DNA from: Heliocybe sulcata
Lineage: Eukaryota > Basidiomycota > Agaricomycetes > Gloeophyllales > Gloeophyllaceae
DNA length: 64,000 nucleotides
Reading direction: 5' to 3'
Assembly: GCA_004369045.1 (NCBI GenBank)
Contig: ML213530.1
Location: forward strand, 9,133-73,132
Shown here: positions 1 to 10,976 of the stretch, in pieces
How the letters are laid out: every line of letters starts with the position of its first letter
How positions within the stretch are numbered: position 1 is the first letter of the stretch
Program-made: the position numbers and the translations under genes
The notes under the pieces: model-generated
Databases searched by the model: none
Told to the model about the DNA's origin: nothing
What the model saw: only the letters and a program-made list of their open reading frames with translations

Positions 1-2265
1 AAAAAAAAAAAAAAAAAAAAAAAGCTGGTGAAGGTTCTTGATCTATGGATTCAGGGCAGTCGGACAACGCCGCATATAGTGAGGTCGGCGTCGAACGTGC
101 GGAGTGTCTGTTCAGCGACTCTACCGGAGGCGTGCATACCAGGAGAGTCGCTGTCGCAGTTTTCCGCGTAAATTTGAACAGCGGATTATGTTGGAACCTA
201 GGGTGCCTCGGAAGCACGTACTCGACCTCGTCGCTGGTACGCGAGAGATCAGCAAATGGACATCTCGTAACAACGCACCCCTGACTTACAGCGCTACGGC
301 CTCTGGAGAGCCGAGAAGCGTGACATTCCGGACCAGGTTAGCGAGTATAGAGATCTTGGAAAGCGGCTCGTCGGTTATCTCGGATTCTGTGAGCAGGAGC
401 GAGCGAAGCGAAGCTGTGCTACATAGCGCCATGTCGAAGCACAGCCGAAGTGTATCCTTGCCAGGCGACTGTTGGCTGGTCACAACAGAGCTTGGTACAG
501 CTAGAACGGGCCTCTGCTGCTTTAATTCCGCTGCGAGTGATCGACAATGTTTCGACGTGAACGGGTGTGGACCCTTTGATGACAAATTGAGCTCTAGGCA
601 CAGAACAAAGAATAGGAAGACTAACATAGTAGATCCACTCTGGAAGGGCTCGTTGTAACAGCTCTATGACTGGTCTTGTCTCCGCTGGCCACGCTGCGGC
701 AGAATCAACGGCATGAAAGACTACGTTCTCTGGATCACGCCAGAACTGCATGGTGGCAATGTTAGAATCTAGGACATCGTATCGTGAGCGGACTAATCGT
801 ATATTGAAGACTACCGCCTCAGCTTCCCGCTTACCAGGTCGCCTACTACGATGAGACTTGAGTCACTGGACAGTGGAGTAGAAAAGTTAGCAGTTTCCGG
901 CCGGGCGCGGCGCCCCGGACGGGAGGTGGCAACGTGACCGCGCCGCAATGACGGTGGACGGTGCCGAGGCTGGCCAGGATTGGTCTCCGCGGTGCAATCG
1001 ACGGAGCTTGAGATCTGTGACTTACTGTGACGCAGCGCGTTTTTCCACGTGATCTGTTTACTAGTCACAACACCAGTGCGAAGTCGTTATAAAACCATAA
1101 AACTAGTACGACGCCAACAACACGTATTAAGGCAAGTCTGCAGTTGGGTGTTAGCAGATGTGCATAACGGGGTGGGTGATTTAGCTAGACGCTCGACAAT
1201 CCTTCAAGCTTCAAGCCTGGAGACACTCGATGGAAGTTGCTGGATAGCAGACTTCGAATCGAAGACTGAGCCCGTTGATGCAGATATCTAAACGCCCATG
1301 ACATGAATCAGGATGCACGAGAATAAGAGACATGGATATATAAAGGGTGGCCTGCCTTCACCACCCGGGAAAACAGTAGTAGTGAAGGCCCCTTATAATC
1401 ACTACTTGCGACCTAAATTATCGTCAGTATTTCTCAACCATATGCAAGACTGTGGTATGACCCTTCTCGCATAATCAAGAGTTTCCTTTTGCACTCAAAG
1501 CGGTTTTTTCACTGCGTGAGTGCACCCTAATGCGGTTCTGAGCACCATGGAGTTCGTATTCCAAGACTCCCAAGAAATTTGGCAGCGGGTAACATTAATA
1601 TCTGTCTTCTATGCTTGCGCATATCATTGGTATTTGATGTCGAATGGGTCTGGAGAACAGGACAAGGACAGCTGTCCCCGGCACTCCTCACCTTTCAACC
1701 CTGGAGATCTAGGAGTTGTCTACGATAAGTCATTACTCGTTATACCACTGTTACCGGCGTTGCTCACCTACTTGTATTCACATGATTGAGAAGACGCCAC
1801 CAGCAGGCACAGAAAGCGACGTCGTTCGTGGACTTTTGTTCGGGAGATTTGCATGCGGGTCGAAGCGCAGACTCCGGACAGCTGGGGAAGGCGCAGTGGT
1901 CGATACCACGGCCAGCCACAGTGAGGCCAATACAAATAACAAAAAGCTGGCCTACGTCGAATTCTAGAGTGGTCAGCCAAAGGCGAGCTGGAACCTAAGA
2001 AGAAGGATGTATGTAAGTATGGTGAACATCCGAGCTATGCTGCACTACCGTACGTGGGCCGGCTAGACAAATTAAACATATTCAGATGACCTTATCAAGC
2101 TCCAAGGTTGTACCGTTACAGAAGCGCAGATGGACCAACGAACGCGAGGGAATGGACGAGAGGCAACATGGGAGAATGTGGCGCAAGGTTGCGACCAGCA
2201 CGAACAAATATATCCCACGGTGCCTCTGCCGCCCAACAGCGAGCACCACGTTCTCCTCTTCCACC
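1..2265. other. Gene-poor left edge, starting with a poly-A run
   Basis: The window opens with 23 adenines, which could be a retroposed tail, a simple repeat or an assembly edge. Short overlapping open frames cover both strands between 45 and 2000, but none has a recognisable motif or a convincing splice pattern. The least poor candidate is a minus-strand frame at 419-751. A TATA-like stretch lies at about 1333-1345, followed by a short inverted repeat (GCCTTCAC and GTGAAGGC, about 1354-1388). I assign no gene here. Confidence 0.5.
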
Positions 2266-5048
2266 ATGGCTGCGACTGCAGTTGTATCTCCTACTGCTTC
2301 GCCTGACGATCTGGGTCAAAAAAGAAAAAGGTATGTATAGAGACACTTCACCGACCCGCGGTCGAATCAGTAACATTCATCTTGCAGATCTCGTTCGAGG
2401 TCGCCTGCAAGCGACGATGCACCGCCGGCAAGTCGTCGTCGGTCAGCATCTCCAGCACCGAGGGCTCGCATCGACCTCCCCAGAGTAAACGATGCGGATC
2501 CTAAGCGGCGCGCAGAGCGGGAACGCCAGCTCGCAGCAAGGATGGCTGAGCTGGAGCTGGAGAAATTGGAGAAAGAGAAGACAAAGGAGCAGGAGAAGGA
2601 CAGCGTGAAGAACAAGTTCGATGCGCAGGCCGAGTTCAACAAGCTCCTGGGTGGCTCTCGCGCTGGTGGTGCGTACATTCCGCCGGCGCGACTGCGCGCT
2701 ATGCAGGCCGCGGCAGGGCAGGACAAATCCAGTCCCGAATACCAACGACTTTCTTGGGACGCCCTACGGAAGTCGATCACGGGTATAGTGAACAGGGTGA
2801 ATGTCGCGAATATCAAGCACATCATCCCGGAGCTTTTCCAGGAGAACCTGGTTCGTGGGCGGGGATTGTTTGCTAGGAGTGTGATGAAAGCGCAGGCGGC
2901 GAGTTTACCATTCACGCCAGTGTTCGCGGCGCTTGTTGCGGTGATCAATACCAAGTTGCCGCAGGTCGGGGAGCTGGTGTTGACGAGGCTGATCAGTCAG
3001 TTCAGACGGTCGTTTAAACGGAATGACAAAGTGAGCATAAGTCTCCAATACCCTAGTACGCCATCATTGACTTATGATCGCAGATTATATGTCATTCGAC
3101 GACCACATTCATCGCACATTTAGTCAATCAAGGTGTTGCACACGAGATCATTGCTCTTCAAATCCTTGTTCTTCTCCTGGAACGCCCCACCGACGATTCG
3201 ATTGAGATCGCTGTTGGCTTCATGCGCGAAGTCGGTGCCTTCCTCGCTGAGAACTCGCCCAAAGCGAATGCCACCGTCTTCGAGCGCTTCCGCGCCGTGC
3301 TGAACGAGGGCTCCATCAGCCACCGCGTGCAGTACATGATTGAGGTGCTCATGCAGGTGCGAAAGGACAAGTACAAGGATAACCCCATCATCCCCGAGGG
3401 ACTGGACTTGGTTGAGGAGGAGGAGCAGATAACACATCAGATTCAACTTGAGGAGGAGCTGCAGGTGCAGGAAGGCTTGAGTGAGTCGGCTTTAGGACTT
3501 TCGAGCTTGTGGTGGTATCTGATTGTTTGTGCAGATATTTTCAAGTTTGATCCTAATTACATGGAGAATGAGGAAAAGTACAAGGCTATCAAGGCTGAGA
3601 TCCTCGGGGAGGAATCTGACGAGGATGAATCGGGTTCGGAAGAGAGTGACGAAGAAGAGGAAGAAGAGGAAGGTGCGTACACCGGTCCCTAATGTCGTCC
3701 CACCCCTTACTGACATGATATGCAGCCGTAGCCGAGAAGGAGGGTATTGAGGACCGGACGGAGACGAACCTAGTCAATCTGCGTCGTACGATATACCTCA
3801 CTATCATGAACGCGCTCAACTACGAAGAGGCTGTCCACAAGCTCTTGAAAGTGCAGATCAAGGAAGGAGATGAGGTATGACGCTGAGGTGGTCGCTGGAT
3901 GATTCTGGATACTAAATAAATGAACAGATCGAGTTGGTCAACATGCTTATTGAATGTTGTTCGCAAGAACGCACGTATTCCAAGTTCTACGGCCTCGTCT
4001 CCGAGCGGTTCTGCAAGATCAACCGCGTCTGGGAAGAATGCTTCGAGCAAGCTTTCGCCAATTACTACAACACGATCCACAGGTACGAGACAAACCGGCT
4101 GCGCAACATTGCGCGGCTCTTCGGGCACCTGCTGGCGAGCGACTCGGTCTCGTGGGCTGTTCTCAACGCGATTAAGATGAATGAGGACGACACGACGTCG
4201 AGTAGCCGTATCTTCGTGAAGATCATGTTCCAGGAAGTGATGGAGAGCATGGGGCTCAAGCCGCTTGCAGAGCGGTTCAAGGATCCCGAAATCAGGATGC
4301 ACACGCAGGGCATGTTCCCGCTGGATAATCCGAAGAATACTCGGTTTGCGATCAACTATTTCACGAGTATTGGGCTGGGAGCCGTCACCGAGGAGATGCG
4401 TGAGCATTTGAAGGTATGTTGTAGACTCCGTCTTCGGTGATATATGCTCATCGGTTCCGTTTGCAGAACGCGCCTCGTATCATAATGGAGCAACGCCGTG
4501 CGATGCTCGAAGCGGAGAGCTCTTCAGAGGACGACTCCTCAGACTCGGACTCCTCGTCAGACATCAGTGACTCCGACGATGATCCTTCGGACGACTCTGA
4601 CTCCGAGTCAGACAGAGGACGGCGTAGGAAGGAGTCTCGCTCCCCGCCGCCTAAACGCCGGTACGGCTCTAGTTCTCGCTCCCCGCCGCCCAGACGCCGC
4701 CCATCACCGCCTCCGCCAAGGCAACGTTCGCTTGACCCCCGCGCTCGCGGTGGAAGAGGGCGAGGGTACTCGAGGTCGCCTTCTCCTCCGCGTCGACGGT
4801 CGAGATACGATTCGCCGTCTAGGACACCTCCACCGAGGCGGAGGGACGATTCCAGAGACCGACGCAGAAATGACTCTAGGGAGCGGCGGAGGGATGATTC
4901 GAGGGAGAGATATGATGGTGGAAAACGGAATGGGTATGACAGGGATAGGGAGAGGAGGTTCCGTGATGGCTCGCCTCCGCCTAGGCGGGACGATAGGGAT
5001 GGGAGGAGGGCGGATTCGAGGGAAAGGTATCATGATAGGAGGCGATGA
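2266..5048 (+). CDS. CWC22: Pre-mRNA-splicing factor CWC22
   Basis: Spliceosome component that in known systems binds eIF4A3 and is needed for the catalytic steps and exon-junction complex deposition; it acts in the nucleus. Seven exons (2266-2330, 2388-3030, 3084-3480, 3535-3672, 3726-3874, 3928-4413, 4467-5048) give 819 aa. The protein has an Arg/Ser-rich head, a charged coiled segment, then the MIF4G domain, recognised by [11 protein letters not shown] followed across an intron by [15 protein letters not shown] very acidic linker and an MA3 domain follow ([34 protein letters not shown]). The last exon is an RS/RD-rich tail, as in animal CWC22. The start ATG sits in a CCACCATGG context. Family identity is firm; exon ends are my own placement and sum to whole codons. 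Confidence 0.95.
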
Positions 5049-5426
5049 AGTGTTGATGCCGTTTCTGTATTTCTACTAAGGAGTTATTCTGTGTCAAGAA
5101 CAAAAGTGGGATCCTGTGGCTGACTGAGTTCGTGGTTTGGTATATATATTGATCATTAAAGCTTAGTCTACTGAGGTGGAAATCAGTCCGCCACTGGATA
5201 CATAACAAAATACATCAGGAAATGAGGAGAATAGTAGATAGCACAGTGACGAATGTCTTTGTTACAGCAGCAACGCGGAAAGTATTACGCCAGCAGTCAC
5301 CAATATTGAGTTCGACGGTGACAGGGTGAGAGCGCCACTTGACCCGGGAACAGGAAGGAAGTGATGCGAGTCCGACTCTTGCTGAGCCGCAGATTGCTGC
5401 AGAGACGAGGTGGTACGTTCCAATGA
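5049..5426. other. Intergenic, convergent 3' ends
   Basis: Space between the CWC22 stop and the stop of the minus-strand M50B gene. It probably holds both 3' UTRs (AT-rich, for example TATATATATTGATCATTAAA near 5140). No gene seen. Confidence 0.6.
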
Positions 5427-6706
5427 TTAGAATTCACGATCGAGTATCTTGAGCAGACTCACTTTGAATGCAGCGAGCCCAACGAGGATGCCGGCTACGA
5501 AAAAGACGAAGGCGATCATGAGCCAGACGACACCCCAGACTGCGACGGTGGTTAGCAGTGTGCTCGGAGGAAAGAGCAAGGACGCACCTTGTGAAGGACA
5601 GCACCCGCAGATCTTGGCAAATGCGGAGGCGTCGGAGCTGTTTACTTTGCGCGAGATTGTGTCATCTAAGATGAGCTGAGTATACTCGAGTTCGCTCAGT
5701 AAGAGAGCATCAGACTCACCGATGACGTCCCACAGGACGTACAAGCAGGACATGACGCCGATGAAGAGGATCTAGAGCGAATTCTTGGATGGGACGAGGA
5801 AGGAAGGGCACGGTACGTGGGGTACGCACGAGATATCGCAAAGCAACCCCGCCTGCAACAAACCAGAAGAGCACGATGAGAGCCGCCATGCCGAGGATGA
5901 GCGCCCATGTTCTAATTCGCGTCATGAATTCATAAGAAGATCCGAATTAATCGGTATGCACTACTCACAACCAGTTTCTTCTCGCCCACCACAGCGTAAA
6001 CAAGAAAAACACCGCGAGCACCAGGCATGCGACCTTGCTCGCGTTGGTGTCGAAGCCGCACGCGATGAGGCACGCGCCGATGAAGGACGAGCCGAGGTAT
6101 CCCGCCGGGAGGGTGATCCAGGGGATACCGCCGGACATGCGCGTCTCGCCGCCTTCGTCGGCTGTGGGGGCGCGGAGGGGTTTAATTAGACGAGTTAGAT
6201 ATGAAGCAGGACATGAAGGAGGACGTACGGTCAAGCTCGACAGAGTGGATGCGGGCACATGTGAGTATGCCTGCAATGGCATGGCTCATTTCATGGAACC
6301 CGACGGTAAGTAATCTGCATGCGAACCCGAGTTACCTCCAGACCTTCCAGTCACATGCATCATGTCTCACTCACTTAAATGGATAAACTGGGAGGATATT
6401 GCGCCGTGTCAATCATGAAGTTAAGTATCCATTCAAGCACTACTGCGCTCACTTATCCAACTCAGAAACGGAACGTGCCTTTATGCAGTAGCCATGGCCT
6501 TCAGTTATACCACCTCATACCAGGTTATCTGCTACGCACCAAAGAATCCCAATAGCGATAATGTAGCATCCCGCAACGATCAGCGTAGTCCTCTGCGTAC
6601 TCGTCGGCGTTAGAGAGCTCTGCACATCTCGAGCATAAATCAAGATGTTATTCGACTGTGGACTGGTAGCCTGAGTAGCATGTTCGTAATCCAGTAGGAG
6701 GGGCAT
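5427..6706 (-). CDS. Peptidase M50B-like integral membrane protein
   Basis: Multi-pass membrane protein of the fungal M50B-like family, related to site-2-protease-type zinc metalloproteases; substrate unknown. I read nine exons (6540-6706, 6453-6478, 6375-6387, 6229-6314, 5969-6161, 5830-5911, 5720-5771, 5588-5665, 5427-5539) totalling 269 aa. Key signals are a first membrane segment (TLIVAGCYIIAIGILW), the zinc motif HEMSH inside FKLLTVGFHEMSHAIAGI, then GGIPWITLPAGYLGSSFIGA and several more hydrophobic segments. Exons 2 and 3 are only 26 and 13 nt; joined, they restore the conserved HVPFLSWIIYPFK stretch just before the HExxH helix. The C-terminal part carries the family-like LYVLWDVIDDTISRKVNSSD. 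Catalytic activity is inferred from the family, not shown. Confidence 0.88.
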
Positions 6707-7149
6707 TTCCTGTCGTCACGGGTCGTAACAGTGAAGCTTGTTAAGGACGGGTCGAGTCTAGGACCTAAGGACAGAGAGACGCTGCCAGTGCGACTTAGGC
6801 GGACCAGGCATCCTCAGCTCGGCATATATAGCTACCACAACGTCAGAGGCCAAGCATAGAACATTGCCCCCAAATGCCTCCGCAGCCCATACCTGTGCAT
6901 GCGCAGCAGGCCAGAGCCGAGTTCATCGAACACAGAACGTGCAAAGACTGACATAAATATCCTAACATACGTTGCGACAAACATGAAGTATTATACGAGC
7001 CTATGGAGACATGCAAGAGTACAAGACACAGAGACCGTGACACATCGGGTGCTAGAAGTAACAGAGCGCACATTGACAGACAAGAGGCACAGAGGAGGAA
7101 AGTCGAGATCGTAGCAATCGTAAACAGGGAAAGAGAGTCCTCAACCACT
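6707..7149. other. Intergenic between M50B promoter and EF3 3' end
   Basis: Holds the upstream region of the M50B gene and the 3' UTR of the EF3 gene, both on the minus strand. No coding signal stands out; a minus-strand open frame at 6843-7226 overlaps the EF3 stop and looks accidental. Confidence 0.55.
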
Positions 7150-10100
7150 TCATAGCTCCTCGTCGGTGAAGACCTCCTCACCCCGCTTTCTCCGTGCCAT
7201 ACGCTCCTTCTTCGCCTTGCGCGCATCCGACGACGTCAACTTCTTCTTCTTCGTGACGACAATCTTGTTACCCATAGCATCGTACTGATCCTCCTCCTCT
7301 CCCGCACCCTTGTCGATACGTGCACCAGCGCCCTGACCCTCGACCCAGTTGTGACCGGACGCCTCCAGGTGGCCGTCACGCATGGCCCAGACTTCCTTGC
7401 AAAGGGACTCTGAGAAGTCACGGTTGTGCGTGATGACGAGCACACCACCCTCGAAGACCTTCAGGGCAGAGATGAGCGCCGCGAGCGACTCACGGTCGAG
7501 GTAGTTCGTCGGTTCGTCCATGCAGATGACGTGGGGCCGGCGCCAGGTGGCAGCACCGAGCACAACCTTCACCTTCTGACCACCGGAGAGACCGCGCATC
7601 GAATTATGCGAGACGAACTCGGGCTCCAGACCGAAGTCAGCGAAATGCTTCTCAATCTCGCGACGCACAAGGGGGCGCAGGAGACCGAGACGCTGAGCCT
7701 CACGAGTGTCGACCTCAATGACCTTCTTCTCGAACCCACGCTTGATGAGCTCGTCACGCGACATCCAGATGTTCTCTGTGGACGACATGTTCTTGAAGGA
7801 GACCTCGTATTCGTACGACTGCTTCAGCTTCTTACGAGCAAGGATCTCATCGATCGTGCGCTTTTGGCCCTCGACGACGACGATGGAGCCATCCTTCATC
7901 TTCTGCGCCTCCTCCTCGGAGATCTGACGATTGGCCTTCATCATTTCCTCCAAGTCCTCACCGGTCTGGTAACGCCACAGCATGTACTCGAGAGGGGTCT
8001 TGTCGAGATGGTTGTCAATGTGATGGAAAGCGTGCTGCGCGACGTAACCGATGACCAAGTTAGGGTGCTTCCAGATCTCACCGCCCTTGTTCGGCTCCAA
8101 GTCACCAATGAGCAATTTGACGAGCGTGGACTTGCCGGAACCGTTCGGACCAAGGACGGCGACACGAGAAGACAAGGACACTTGGAGGGTGATGTCGTAG
8201 AGCTGCTGGACGGGCTGCGAAGGGTACTGGAAGCCGACTTTGCGCATCTTGAGCAAAGACTTCTCCTTGGTCTTGACACCCTCGAGCAGAGGAGGGTCGG
8301 GGAACTTGAACTGATAATCCTCCTGGGGCTCAAGGGTGTAGTAGGAGCGCGCCTCGGGCACCTGCTTCATGAAAGACTCGAGGTTTCCACGGTAGCGTCT
8401 GAGCTTGAAGCGGTTAAGGTGGAGTACGTCGGTGATGACGTTGTTCAAGAAGCTGGAGTCATGCGACACGACAATGGATGTGCAGTGGGTCAGGCTGGTG
8501 AGGTAGTTCTCCAACCAGGCAACATTGACAACATCCAGATGGTTCGTGGGCTCATCGAGCAAGAGAATGTCGGCCTTGAACAACATCGCACGAGCCAAAG
8601 CCAGCTTCATCTTCCAACCACCGGACAAGCTGCTGATGGAACCCTTCTGACGCTCATCGCTGAAACCGACAGAGGCGAGAGTCTCGACAATCTCCTTTTC
8701 GTCCGCCAGAACACGCTTATCGTCGAGGATGAACTGCAGAACAGACGTCTCCTCCTCGCTACCATCAATGTCGTGCTCGACGTAGAATGTACGGACCTCG
8801 TCAGGAGACGGGAAGCCCTCGACCTGACCGTTATTGATGGCACGCATGAGGGTAGACTTGCCGGTACCGTTACGGCCGCAAAGACCGTATCGGTGACCAC
8901 GCTTGAGACGGAGAGTAGCGGTGTTAAGCAAGATCTTCGCACCGTACGCGAGGGAGAACTGGCAGTTGCAAAGGTCCTCGCCTTCCTCCTCATCCTCCGG
9001 AACATCTTCGTCGGCGGTCTCATCTGTGGCCGAACGGACGGACCACTGCGATGCAATTGAAGCGGGGTCGGGGCTGGGCGCAACCATGCCGATATAGGGA
9101 GCAAGCGTCGCCCACTCGGACGCGTCGAAGTTCTTGACATTGACCATGTTCGCGGCCAGACGAGACGTGTAGATGACGACGGCATCGGCAATGGATGGGA
9201 CGGGGTTGGCCCCAGCCTTCTTCCAGGTGGCGATGAGGCCGCTTGCCAACGAAGCAGGCTCATGAACCTTCAAGGGAGGAAGATCCGTGCCGTCACTGTC
9301 AGCGGGGACCTCACCGACTTGGCGCAGGGTGTTAATGGCCTTCCCGACAACACCGCGGGCTTCCGGGTCACCGATAGTGTTCTCAATCTTGATGAAACCT
9401 GGGAGAAGCTTGGGAATGAATGGACGGACAGTAACGGCGGAGTCCACAAGCTTCGCCATGTTGTCAGCGATACTGTTCGAGAATCATATTAGCATCTGGA
9501 GATGACAGCTTTAGATAAGGCTAACTTACACTGCGACCCTACGCTTTGTCGCCGTCGGCTTCTCATTGAGACCGCGGGCGAGCAGGGGAACCATGAGGGA
9601 GAGGGTAGGGGCATCTACTTCAGAAACGAATGTGGTAGCCGAGAGGAGAGTGATGGTATTAGGGACCTCCTCGACGGGATTAATCAGAGCCTTGATTAGA
9701 GCCGGAATAAAGCGTTCTATGTCCTTGTTCGATACCAGAGAGGTAGCCTTAGTCAACGATTCACGCGCGGCCTTCTTCACATCGGCCTTGGTATCCCAGA
9801 TAGCTTCAGAGAGAACGGGGACAATTTCGGGCATGAGCTTAGCAAGCTGGATGGGGGCGCTAATGGTGAGCTGATCGAGGATAACCAGAGAGCCGGTTTT
9901 CAACTGCCATTTACCAGCAGTTTTGATTTCGTGGAGAAGAGCAGGGAGCAAGAGTGCGGCTGCCCAGGGGTTCATTGCTGCGGCGAACTCCCGCACCGCC
10001 TCAACCGCCGCTGTCCGGACAGCGGGCATCTTGTCGGCGAAAGTCTCGAGGAGAGCAGCGTAAAGGCCGTTGTCGATGAAGGTGGGTTCGAGAGCCTTGA

Positions 10101-10383
10101 CACCACCGTTTTTGACGATGTTGACGACAGCCTGAGCTGCACCCTCGCGAGCAGCAGGGGACTTCTTGTCCTGAAGAGCCTTGACGGCAGCCTCAGGGAA
10201 GCCGTGGAGGGCGGCAGGCCCATTTTGTTGCGCGGCAGCGGCGAGAGAGTGAGCTGCGGAGTCGCGGGCAGCCTTGTCGGCCGCGAAGAGGGTCGTGAAG
10301 TCAGCAGCGGAGGTGCCGCTGACAGCAGCCTTCAGAGAGGCGGGGTCGGGGGTAGCAGCAGCGACAGCTGTAGCGGCGGGCAT
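7150..10383 (-). CDS. TEF3: Translation elongation factor 3 (ABC-F ATPase)
   Basis: Fungal-specific ribosome-bound ATPase that helps release deacylated tRNA from the E site during elongation; cytosolic. Two exons (9530-10383 and 7150-9472, intron 9473-9529) give 1058 aa, the usual EF3 length. The order is N-terminal HEAT repeats (about aa 1-330), a helical linker, ABC1 with Walker A GRNGTGKST and signature LSGGWKMKLALARAM, then ABC2 with Walker A GPNGSGKST and signature LSGGQKVKVVLGAATW. ABC2 carries the EF3-specific chromodomain-like insertion (about YQTGEDLEEMMKANRQ onwards), and the tail is Lys-rich (KKKKLTSSDARKAKKERMAR). The intron junction rebuilds KRRVAVIADNMAKLVD. High GC at third positions is consistent with high expression. 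Confidence 0.97.
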
Positions 10384-10392
10384 TTCGGATTT

Positions 10393-10444
10393 CTAGTTCA
10401 CTCGTCAGCAGAGTTCACCTAGTAAATTTGCCTACGCGACTCAC
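10393..10444 (-). other. Probable 5' UTR intron of EF3
   Basis: On the minus strand a GTGAGT donor (10444) and a CTAG acceptor (10393) flank 52 nt, ending 9 nt before the EF3 ATG. A leader intron would fit a highly expressed gene, but this is inferred from sequence signals only. Confidence 0.4.
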
Positions 10445-10976
10445 AATCGTGGAAGATATGGTAAGAGTCTTGTCTATGTGAGATCGCGAAGAAGGCGAAC
10501 AAGGAGCAAGAGACACTCTATATCCGGGTTGGGCCGAAGCCTGTATTTCTGTTAGTTCAACGCGCTCGACAACGACGGCGACGATGGCGCTCACCTCTAT
10601 GTAAAATGAGAAAGGGTGAGAAGATGGGAGATGTGCGGTGCAAACGAGGCGCAAAGCTTATAAACGATCTATGATAATCGGAGTCTGAAAAATAGGATCT
10701 GGCCGATTGGGCGCCGTCAGCTCCGGATCTTACTACACCAGACTTCACCTCGGCGCAGGTCGAGGACTGCCTGGCTTAAGACTCTGGCGCTAGGCTTAAT
10801 ATGTCAGATGTGGGGTAAACTCTATTCACCCCACACGTTTCGAGAGGCTATGCGAGAAAGATACATTCATTTCAAGGCCGTCGCATACAACCACAGCCGG
10901 GCGTAGGTAACAAGAATTCGCCGGCGCTGCCTGACTACCCCCGGGTTCACCTCCCACCCTAACTTCGATGCATCCC
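10445..10976. other. EF3 promoter region and intergenic space
   Basis: Upstream of the minus-strand EF3 gene. In minus orientation it contains a TATA-like TTTATAAG at about 10660-10670 and pyrimidine-rich stretches at about 10600-10630. The rest, up to the V-ATPase stop at 10977, shows no gene. Confidence 0.4.

Noticed and set aside
104-658. 184-codon frame near the left edge
   Set aside because: Overlaps equally long minus-strand frames and shows no recognisable motif.
1333-1400. TATA-like box followed by a short hairpin, considered as a small RNA gene
   Set aside because: No recognisable snRNA, snoRNA or tRNA boxes.
4498-5079. Arg/Gly-rich frame overlapping the CWC22 tail
   Set aside because: A frame shadow of the RS-rich CWC22 C-terminus.
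7426-9060. 544-codon open frame antisense to EF3
   Set aside because: It mirrors the GC-biased third positions of the EF3 gene and has no family motifs; a codon-bias shadow.
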